In this document: one piece after another, positions 10,295-21,507 of the stretch
Numbering within the stretch: position 1 is the first letter of the stretch
Layout: every line of letters begins with the position of its first letter
Assembly (NCBI GenBank): GCA_009760855.2
Contig: WPIO01000157.1
Span: 124,001-188,000 of the forward strand
Origin: Cristatella mucedo
Lineage: Eukaryota; Bryozoa; Phylactolaemata; Cristatellidae
Length of the DNA stretch: 64,000 nt
Reading direction: 5' to 3'
Made by a program: the position numbers and the translations under genes
Notes under the pieces: generated by a model
The model's input: the letters and a program-made list of their open reading frames with translations, nothing else
Databases searched by the model: none
What the model was told of the DNA's origin: nothing

Positions 10295-12259
10295 TGCTCG
10301 CGTCGCTAGCGACAGAACTTTACTAAGCCTGGTTTGAATGCTTACGATTCTCCGTCGGTACGTCATTAACTAATCTACATTAACTATTTTTAACTTATGT
10401 TCTGCAAGGGTGGTCGTTTTCGCAGCCGTGGTGTGCTACCGAGGGCGTACCTGAGTTTATCGAGGCCAAATATGCGAATCATTCGCCTTAAGAGAACATA
10501 ATGAAAATTGTCAAGGTGTTGGGAGTTATGCCATTCCCTGTGGGGATTTATTTCCCTCATAACACAATTATTGATATTTCCCTAATACCAATGGAACGAT
10601 TGGCGCGCAAATTGGCACGAACACAAGGGTAACATAATTTATCTCTTGATTTAAACATGGCTGTCAAGTGGACCTTCTGGTCATCTGTAACAGTCGAGGT
10701 CACGTTTTTTCTAGTTTAAAAGACGACTTTTTTAGGAAAATTAGCAGATTCAACAACATGCAATTTAGAATACGCCAATGCACTCAAAAGATGTAGGACA
10801 CTTAGTTCTAAATGGCTTTGCATGCATCTGCATAAATCAAGTTCAAGGACTTTGGAGATACGTCCAGCTATAGTTACGACATACACAATAACGATGAGAC
10901 CGGTGTCACTTAGAACTAGTCAAGGCCAGCTTATATTCCAAATTTCACTTCGTGCGGTTACGAATAAGCCATTCTTTAGGTTTTCCCAATTCCCGATTAT
11001 GACAAAACGCGTTTTAACATAAAAAGCCAGCTTGCCTATCTACTAAGGTTTCATATGCACGCGAGACAGCTAAAAAGATGCGTACACGTTCAAACAATCA
11101 AATTTCCCAAAGCTCAAGCTGATAGGCTCACTATTTAGGAGATATGGCAATAGCAAGATACCAAGGGCTGGCACTTGACTCCGTCGTTTGGGAGAGAAAC
11201 CGAGAACCCCAAGCTATACAAATAAGACAGCGATAGGCAATCCTATGCATTGCACTAGCAATTCAATAAATAGATTAACACAGATGTTAGGAATTGGATC
11301 AACCTTACAAGGTCCTTATCTAGTATCAGCAGACCATATATATCATCAGAATATATCCTCAAACCCGCCAGTCAGACCCGAGCGTCTGACCAGTGTTCAC
11401 CAATACATATCTGCACTTGCACACTGCATAAATAGGAACTTAAAATGACCTCCATTTCCCTTACATAGAGTTGAATCAACATTTGCAGACTGATTCCCAA
11501 TGAACGGCGCCCTAGTTCAATCCAAGTCATCAGTTGACTAGTTGCCGGTACCGCGGCACCATTGGCGGCTTCCCACACGTTCGCAGGTTGCTACATGAAC
11601 CAGATCGGCGGTCCCAGGTTTCAATGGGTGCGGCGATAATGAGCTCCTTAGTTACTGCGGCCCGGAGGCAGTAATTTATTGATACATTATCCCTAACGAT
11701 AGTCTGGTCACCGAACGGTAGTGACTTTCGGTTTGTGAGCCAGTGTTAAAATACTAATGTAAACATACTCACGGCAAGAAAATAAGGCGTTATAGACTTG
11801 GATAGTCGTTTGCCGCTGTTGAGAGCGTGGTGTAACTACACGCTACGGGGCGTGTATACGCTTGGCGCGATCGGATTAGGCTTTTTGATTGCTATAACTA
11901 CCAGTCGGTCGGTTGACCTCAAGGGGCTTGTCGTTATTATAAATATTTTTCATAGTTTCAAGTGATGTTCTTTGGGTCCGTTTAGGGCTAAGTACAAAGT
12001 TTGCCGAAAAAAGGCAGTTCAGGTGCTGGCATTTTTCAAAGAAAATAATTTTGCAGAGCTCGATGCACTACTTCCGATCTAAATGGTCTTACAAAATAAT
12101 TTTCTTTACCTTGTTCTGGTCATCCTTGAACCACCAAAATTTGTGAATCCATTATAACTATTTTTTTGAAAGGCAAAATTTCAACTTTGACCAATTTTTC
12201 GGCCATTTCCCGAGGTTCGCCCTTAATTCTTAGTGCCATTTCACCCGAATTCGCCTGGT
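10295..12259. other. Intergenic DNA, nothing recognised
   Basis: Two kilobases without a recognisable gene, RNA or repeat tail. The frames at 10822-11022 and 11188-11448 lack domains and have no supporting context. Confidence 0.4.
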
Positions 12260-12539
12260 GGCGCCCAGGGCAAGTGAAGTTACGAGCACTGTATTTGTGT
12301 CCTACGGGGTGCGTTGCGGGAGACGCTACAGGGCGCTCGTAGCAACAGTGATTCTTTCTCACTGGTTGATAACCGATTGTAGTGTAACTATTTGTTTCTT
12401 TTTTAGTAAGCTTCAGCCATTAGAGCTGTAAGACTGTCTCGCTTCAAGTAGCTTGATATCAGTGGTTTGGGTAACAGTATTGAAAAGGCGGCATGCTAAA
12501 TCATAAAGATCATTAAATGATATTCATGTTTCGTGGTTA
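12260..12539. repeat. Unclassified dispersed repeat, partial copy
   Basis: The segment containing gttacgagcactgt (about 12275) and the following 250 bp resembles 17545-17671 joined to 18046-18150. At the second site the similarity is split by a LINE insertion. No coding potential is seen. Family identity is unknown and boundaries are approximate. Confidence 0.5.
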
Positions 12540-13765
12540 TAATAATAATAATAATGCATTTGCTATAACACCTTCCTAGAAATTATTCTCTTTTTAGGCA
12601 CTTTACATTTGCTGCAAAGGAAGCATTACCGACTCTTTAGTGGTAGCAAGCTCAATGACATTAAGCATAACATGGTTAAAAGTGACACTCACAGGGTCAG
12701 CGTTCATATATGGTTAGTGGCACCATGCAGTGTCAGCACATATAGGCACGCAAAGGACGAACCACGTGAGCTCACTAAATGCTTAACTAATAGAAGTGCT
12801 TTAGCCTCCTCTTTTAAATGTGGTCAGGTCAGGGAATGTCGTGACGTCAGTCGGGAGTGAGTTCTAGTCTTTGGGGGGGGCAAACGAACTAAAGGCACGG
12901 TCTCCAAAGGATTAGAAATTCATACGAGGCATACCTAAATGATCTCACTCAGAAATGCAGGTGTACAAGGCCTAGCCTAGTGAGGTAGATCTGATAGATA
13001 GGCTGGGGCCAAATAATGATGGGACCTAAAAGTGAGTGACAGATCCTTTAAGTCGATGTTCTGCTTTACTGGGAGCTAGTGCAGGTCGGTGAGAAGTTTG
13101 TAATTGTTGTAATGTAGCAACTTTGTTCGACGCTCACAATAGGTAAGCCTGTCTGCACAGTTTTCCACCAACTGTAAATGCCTGATTGCACAGCCCGGTA
13201 GACCAGCAAGCAGTGACTTACGAAATTCGAGAGGGGATGTCACAAATACCAATTGTCTAGCAAGCCCAAACTTTAGTAATGTTGTGTAGCTGAGAGTAAG
13301 CACTGACGGAGTGGTATCCTAGACTTATGGAGCTGATGGTCGTCTACTAACCACATTTGCATGCTGACCCTGTGCATCTCACCCCTAACCATGTTATTCA
13401 TGTTTATCAAGCATGACATTACTCACCATTCAATCGCGCTTCTCTTTGCAGCAAATGTGAAGCGCCTAGAAAGAAATTGAGTTCTCTGCGGGCGCTTTAT
13501 CAAGTGCATTATTATTATTATTATTATGTCTAATAAAAAGTCACTTTGTACAAAGACGCCTAAATTTCGTGCAGACTCAAAAGGAGATATGCTGGCAGAG
13601 CCGATTACGATTGTTAACCTTTCAAATTTCTGGATCACATTTGATTTTCCCATAACTAGAAAGTTGATTTTATCATCATTTAGTTAAAGAAAGTTTGCTG
13701 CCATCAATGTGTGGATGTCATCAATACAAGCAGCAAGAGAGTTGAGAGAATTCGAAGTGCTGAAG
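12540..13765 (-). mobile_element. L2-like LINE, interrupted by a second LINE
   Basis: Minus-strand copy with an (ATT)n tail at 12540-12555, the stem-loop, then the C-terminal reverse transcriptase region. Similarity continues to 13346, is broken by the plus-strand LINE end at 13347-13527 and resumes to about 13765, where the long (CT)n tract follows. The translated remnants at 13076-13303 and 13423-13653 fit the segment before the conserved C-terminal domain. Many stops and shifts are present. Confidence 0.85.
13347..13527 (+). mobile_element. LINE 3' end nested in opposite orientation
   Basis: A 181-bp plus-strand insertion made of the LINE 3' untranslated region, stem-loop and (ATT)n. The flanks are pieces of an older minus-strand LINE that join in register when this block is removed. 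GTCTA occurs on both sides (13342-13346 and 13528-13532), a convincing short target-site duplication. Confidence 0.88.
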
Positions 13766-13777
13766 AGGTCTCTCTCC

Positions 13778-15239
<1,462 letters not shown>

Positions 15240-16290
15240 AAAGACTAGAAAGAGATTGAGTTCTCAGAGGGCGCTTTATCAAGTGCATTATAGAAGACAA
15301 CAAGTCCTCTGGACCCTATTCTCACTGTCCTGCTCCTACGTTGCATTGATCTTCTGCTGCCATGCATAACTAACATAATTAATATGTCATTAGCCTCAGG
15401 TCATGTCCCAGCACCTTTCAAAAAAGCTGTAGTCAGGCCACTTCTCAAGAAAGCTACACTTGACCAAGAGAACTTGAGCAACTACCGCCCAGTTTCCCTT
15501 CTACCATTCCTATCAAAGACACTGGAACGGGTCGTGGCGGACCAGCTGAACTCGTATATCGAAACCTCACACCTTGCTAGTAAGTTCGACTCTGGCTTTA
15601 GAGCTAATCAGTCCACAGAGTAAGCATTGCTTCGGGTATACAACGACCTACTTAGGAATGCAGACATGGGTAGAGTGTCTGTGCTTGTTTTGCTTGATCT
15701 TTCGGCAGCTTTTGATACCACTTCTCGCCGACCTGCACTGGCTACCAGTCAAGCAACGGATTGACTTCAAGGTTTTGTCGCTCACTTTTAGGTCCCTTCA
15801 TTCTATGGCTCCAGCCTATCTCTCCGACATACTCCCCCATCAGGCCAAGCATCGTACCACCCGCTTTTCGGAGTCCAACAGTCTAGAAATACCTCATACA
15901 AACCTTAAATCCTTTGGAGACCGTGCATTTAGTTCATATGCTCCCAAAGCCTGGAACTCCCTCCCGATCTGCGTCAGAACATCCCCTGACCTGACCACAT
16001 TTAAAAGGAACTTAAAAACACACCTTTTTAGGACAGAATTTAGTGGGTCCCTGTGATTCGTCCTTGATGTGCTTATGCGTGCTGACACTGTGCATGCTGC
16101 CACTAACCACATTTGCATGCTGACCCTGTGCATGTCACCCCTAACCATATTATTCATTTCGTTTGTTTTTCAAGCATGATTTTACTTACCATTCAATTGC
16201 ATTTCACTTTGCAGCAAATGTAAAGCGCGTAGAGAGAGATTAAGTTCTCTGAGGGCGCTTTGTCAAGTGAATTATTATTATTATTATTAA
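15240..16290 (+). mobile_element. L2-like LINE with internal deletion
   Basis: A short LINE tail piece (15240-15291) is followed by a plus-strand copy. The N-terminal reverse transcriptase part reads from 15384 (VVRPLLKKATLDQENLSNYR) to LLDLSAAFDT-like sequence near 15720. It then jumps directly to the C-terminal region at 15721 ([16 protein letters not shown]). The central part with the FYADD box is absent. The shared acca at the joint suggests microhomology. The 3' end is complete with stem-loop and (ATT)n at 16271-16288. A stop interrupts the frame at 15621. Confidence 0.88.
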
Positions 16291-16439
16291 GAAATTGCGA
16301 TGTGGCCTAGAAATGGCTATAAAAAACGTCCAGGGGTCTGGTACCTTAGCCTAAGGGACGTGTTGGTACATATCCCAAAGACTTTCTAGCTGAAGTAAAG
16401 GCACACAAGATTGGATGGTGGAGGCAACGCTAGTCATGA

Positions 16440-17671
16440 GCGAGAAAGGTCAATGTCACAATCTCTCATGTACTGCCGGTGCGTGGACATGGCCTCTTCC
16501 ACGTGCTGTGCGTGCTAATCTCGTTTGAGATTGTTTCAGGGCTCATATTCAGACTAACTCTACGGCTAAATGTACTCTCTTGTCTCTAGCCAAGAGAAGT
16601 GCTTACGACCTGAACATCCGACAGACCATCGGACCGTCTGGAGATCTATTCAAGCCTGAATCATCAATGGAAAACGCTGTCAGTGATGATGATGATGATC
16701 TGCTACAACGAAAGCTCTGAAGAAGGTGCCCGAAAATTTGCTTCGTCAGTAACTAATGCTAGAGCTTGACGATGTTGAAAAGTCAGACTTTTGCATTTAA
16801 GATTCCTACTTCTTATCGTCTTTTATCTTTCCAAAAGAGAACGCTAGAAATGTATCGAAGTGGCTGTGAAACGGCAGAACGATCAGTCAACCTGAATTCG
16901 ATCGATGATTACTATTCGTGGTTGCTGAATTACAACGGTTAGGAATAGATTGCACGATAATCTGTGGCAAGCGCAACAAAAAGCATTAAAGTAAAAGCAG
17001 TGTCATGCGTTGTCAGTCGAGCTCCAGGGTGCCATGGTGCTATGATATTGAGGACTTGGGCAGTAGGCCACTGAACTGTGCGAGATTAGGTGTACATCAT
17101 TGCCTCTGTTAATATCGTGTAGCCGTCCATCACTTTCTAATCAAATTCTCTACCCCAGAGATATAGACTTTTTATCTTGAGGTATGATTTGTGCTCTTTT
17201 TAGCTGCCGCGTTCCGCTATCATCAGAATACCTGCAGGAATTGGTGCTGCACCTATAAGTCGCTAACCACAATTCTAAGCTCAGCTCTGTGTTTGCCTCC
17301 TAATTCGATCTGGGCGTCGAAAGCAACTACCCCTCATTCAAGCTAGAGAGTGGCATTTAATGGCTAGTACTTGACGGGCATTATTTCTCTGTGGCTATGA
17401 AAGTAAATGGTCTCCTTTAACGACGTGGTCTTTATTGCTGGAGTGCTCTGCTACCGTAGGAATACCTAGCTTTATGGCGCTAGCTTATGTGACTTGTTAG
17501 TCATTCCTCTTGGTGCCAGCTTCACTAATATTGTTCAGGTGTCGTCAAGTACTAGCGACGTTACGAGCACTGTGCTTTTGGCCTAAGCGCTTCTTTGCAG
17601 AAAACTGTATAGGGCGTTTGTAACAATACTGGATCTTTGTCGCTTTTACATAGCTAGTTTCAGTGCAATAA
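16440..17671. repeat. Unclassified dispersed repeat, longest copy
   Basis: Several blocks align by eye with other places: 16500-16750 with 52590-52840; 16860-17100 with 52940-53160 and 38200-38340; 17110-17265 with 53755-53930; 17545-17671 with 12275-12400. No long frame is conserved, so it may be a non-autonomous element or an old transposon. Edges are uncertain. Confidence 0.5.
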
Positions 17672-18045
17672 AACTAATAATAAGACATTTTAAAGCGCCC
17701 TCAGAAAACTCAATCTATTTCTAGGCGCTTTACATTTGCTGCAAAGGAAACACGAATCGAATTTTCTGTGGTAGCATGCTCAATAAACGACGATAATTAC
17801 GTAGTTAGTGATGACATGCACCGGGTCAGCATGAAAGTGTGGTTAATGGCAACATGCAGTGTCAGTACGAATAAACACGTAAAGGAAGAATCACAGGGAC
17901 CCACTAAATGCTGTGACAAATAGATGCACTTTTAGTTTCTTTTTTAAATGTTGTCAAGTCAGGGGATGTCGTGACGAAAGTCAGGAGTGATTTCCAGGCT
18001 TTGGGAGCATACGAATTAATGGCACGGTTTCCAAAGTAAAACCAC
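17672..18045 (-). mobile_element. L2-like LINE 3' end
   Basis: Minus-strand fragment with a short AATAAT tail, stem-loop at about 17690-17730 and 3' untranslated region through the start of the conserved C-terminal region. It splits the unclassified repeat, whose sequence resumes near 18046. Confidence 0.8.
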
Positions 18046-18180
18046 TTGTTTCTTTCAAACCATGGATGCACCGTCTTTTTTTTAAGTAACCTGAAATTAG
18101 TGGTTTTTGGTAGCAGGGTTGAAACGGCAGTGAGATTAGTCCATTTTTATTTCGGTAGGATAAGCTTTGCTACTCGTGTC
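18046..18180. repeat. Unclassified dispersed repeat, continuation
   Basis: Resembles 12400-12540 (agtggttt, then a block like ggtagcagggttgaaacggc). It appears to be the same element as 16440-17671, separated from it by the LINE insertion. Confidence 0.4.
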
Positions 18181-20059
18181 CATGATTGGGCGTAAAAAGT
18201 CCCTGAGATTTGATGAAATGCATAGACAATTATATCAAACCGAAATTCTAAATTAGACTAGCAGATTTGGATTTACATTTTCAATTTTGACTGGATCCGT
18301 CAAGTATTGATCGATTTGTAGAATTTATAAGAACAAAGCCACTTTGAAAATGAAACTGCTTAAAAGTCACAAGCATGCACGTCAATAAGTTGCTAAAATG
18401 TGCCTCGGGTTACCAAGGTTCAACAACTTAGGACGCAGGTCGCATATCATGCGGTGCTTTTCAATATTGATATTTGTATATATATATATATATATATATA
18501 TTACTTCCGCTTTACTTCCCATTTAGATAGGTTTTGACTAATCGTTTATAAATGCTTTCATTTTATACACATATCATCAAAAGTTGAAATTCAATTTATA
18601 TCATGCTTGTTTTTTTCAAAGGTATCCTATACAATTGAGTGATTGTTCGATCCGTTAGCTCAGCATTTTCTCAACTTTTTTCTTAATCTTGAGCCTCGGG
18701 AAGATAAGACCGCAGGTTGAGCCGTCCGAGTTATCATCACAGCCGACATTTGTATTCGGACTGCTTGTCCGTTTAGCCAGAGTAAAACTAGGGGACGTCG
18801 ATGCCGCTAACACACAAAAGATCCTAGGCTAACATTAATCACTCGCCGATAGACATTGGTACGATATTTACTTTTTTAATTTAACCAATTTACTATTAAA
18901 TAGGGACATAAACATAAAATTCTGACGATTACAGTTAGTTGTGCAGCTGGGAGAGATTAGAAATAGTGCTATTCGCCCGGCCTCTGCCAGCTACATCCTC
19001 TGCCAGTAATTATTCCCTTGCATGTCAATACAACTCTCAGGCGGGCTTATAGTTAGCTCATTCTACTTCAGCTAGAAATGTTAAGGACGTGTGATTCTTC
19101 CTACACTGTCTTGTCACACCACACAGCCGTCCCCCCATCCTGCTTCCCGCTGCCTCCTCCTCTCCTGGCAGCGAATCACCCTTGCAAAAGCATCAACTAA
19201 TTTAACTATAATCCCATATAACCCATGAACCAATGAAAACCATAAACCCGCAATAAACTATAAAACCACAGATATCGACGAAGTGAGTAACGAGCTGAAA
19301 GAATTAGGTGGTATAAAAACACCACCGTGGGCTCAAGCAATACGTGTATTCTCGCCTGCCTCCAGCGCAGCAGTCCACGGATCTTTCTCTTGGCTCTCAG
19401 AGCAACCGAAGACGACCGTCCAGCCCGGCATCAACGTTACGTTCCGCTTGCCTGCCCCTACTTGCCAGAAACAGCTGATCACAGGCAGTTTAGCTTGACA
19501 CAGCCGACCGCCAGGCAACCTGACTGCACCCAGACTATAGGTTGGATGAGATCTAACTGTAAGAATCGATACACGCCCAATTTTTAAAGTATACTTGGCG
19601 ACGTAAATGCCTGAGAGACGGAACACCAAGGAAGACTTAATAATATAAGTGTTTTCTAATCGCAAAACACCACTAATGGCTTTTAGCCATGCATCCTTAC
19701 CGGTCGAACATAATGCCAGAAAGGTGATCCGTCACTTTACTGCAGTCGAGAAGAACGCTCACTCCTGGGTCTTCCAGCTTTCATGAGTCTGGGAGTTGTT
19801 CATCGTGCATTCACCGTCGATACACCCACGAAGTTAGAACTTGTTTTCAGAAACAAATTGGTAATCTGCTCGGTGAGTATGCCATCTAGCTTCAAATTGG
19901 TGCTAAACTCATGATGCAGCCAACGAGAAACGTGCCTTTCATCACAATAAAATGCAGCACCACCTTAATGGGACGCTTAGGATTGCATCCTGCTGCATGT
20001 GACCGAGGCAGCTTAACTGGGTAAGCTCCATCTTGCTCTTTACCAAGCCAGGCTCTGAT
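18181..20059. other. Intergenic DNA with an AT microsatellite
   Basis: A (TA)n tract lies at 18477-18501. No gene is recognised. The overlapping frames on both strands at 19283-19665 lack domains. Confidence 0.4.
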
Positions 20060-20228
20060 AAAATAATACTAGCTGATTTAACTGCATTGTTTTGTATAGC
20101 GACAGAACAGCCTTTTACGGTGATCGCTGCTTGCAGCGACAATAAAGGATCGCCCGCCGCAGGATTCGAACCCTGGACCTCAAATCGTGTAAAGCCACCG
20201 CTTTACCTAGCGTGCCATCATGGCTAAA
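20060..20228 (-). mobile_element. tRNA-derived SINE (type 2)
   Basis: On the minus strand the head starts near 20228 with an A-box-like ATGGCACGCTAGG. It has a good B box, GGGTTCGAATCC (20163-20174). A body with a short hairpin of the gctgcaagcagc type follows, and a 3' end cgctatacaaaac. The same layout is found at 30001-30186. The tRNA resemblance is limited to the promoter boxes, so this is not a functional tRNA gene. Confidence 0.8.
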
Positions 20229-21507
20229 CTGCATATATGAATTGATCCGGGTTAACTGAACATTGCAAAGCGCTGGAAACTCAATCAGCTAGGGACACGT
20301 GATGAAATATTTGCCAACCTTACCGAGTGTATGTTCTCCGGTTCACTTGATACATTTGAGAGGTGGTCCAAGAGGTAGGCTAGCAGTCTGCTCACTACAC
20401 TACTCTCGGCTCACAAAAATCCAACTACAGCATTTACTGCACAGTGCTGCAAGCAAGCCCTGACTTTGCTGCTCTGAGTGATGTCAGTGTATTCTGAATT
20501 TTAGGATAAGCTCTCAGAAGCCTAACTATGCCTCCCTGGTCGAATTGTTGGCCATCACACGCTCTGCCGGTGCATGGTCGCCTGCCTGAGTGGAGGGTCA
20601 GGTCAACAGGCTGAAACTTTTTATTATGCTAACAAGATTACATATAACTGCATCAACTGCATATACACTGCTTGGAAAGCCACATTTATATCGAATGTGC
20701 ACTCAGCAACACAATCAAACAGGGCTGCTTATCAGTGCAGCTTTTACAGCACCCGAAGGATTACAGTGGCATAAAATCGTGCAGTCACACAGCTTGTCCT
20801 AGCCAAGTGGCGACAGGCACACAGAGGCTAATAGGCAGTGCAGGCCACATGTTCGAAGGCAATCAACGCTCCTGCGGACTGCCAGAGATGCTACTGAAGG
20901 CTTTACCGTTAGCCGGCAGATCTGAGCCGATCAGGCCACAGCGGCAGTGAGCTGAGCAATAGATGCCACCAGTTGACCAAGTCGTTTCCATTTGCCCCTG
21001 GTGGATAAGCCGGTTGCATTTGCAGCTGTGGCAATCTCAGACGACCACGGAGAGAAAGGCAGCACCAGCTCCTTGTCACCCCTCCCCCGTCCATACGATC
21101 GTCTGAAGAGTTTGCCATTCTAAGGGCTGGTCAATATCACGGTCACGGAACCGGATGCTGTCATCGAGTTGCACGCATGCCAAGCAGGACGGCCCGAGGT
21201 GCGCAGAAACTGCCACTCCCGACCACGAGGATCCCGAGCCGAGGACAGTGTGCAAGTGACAGCCGAAAGCCGAAGTGCTGCCAGGGCTGGGGCGCAGCCA
21301 TTCGAGAAAGGAAAAGGAGAGCGGCGCAGAAAGAAACGAGCCGAAGCACAGCGCATCGGGGTCAAGCGATCGGGGTCAAGCGTCAAGGACGACGGCTTCA
21401 CCCAAACTGCAGGCTATAGCCCAGCGCTGCCTAGTGACACACAGGCAGAAAGGCAGCCACAGCGGCCACAGCCGAGAGGCTGCCAAAGCCATGCCACGTT
21501 GCTCCAC
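20229..21507. other. 3' flank of the TOPORS gene
   Basis: On the minus strand this is downstream of the TOPORS stop. The first clear AATAAA found on that strand is at 20620-20625, about 880 bp after the stop. Small frames in both directions have no recognisable domain. Confidence 0.45.
20620..20625 (-). terminator. Possible polyadenylation signal for TOPORS
   Basis: TTTATT on the plus strand gives AATAAA on the coding strand. The spacing of about 880 bp is long but plausible. No transcript evidence is available here. Confidence 0.25.

Noticed and set aside
20140-20228. Possible tRNA gene
   Set aside because: The A and B boxes are good, but no full cloverleaf or acceptor stem can be drawn and the same unit recurs with a SINE body at 30001-30186.
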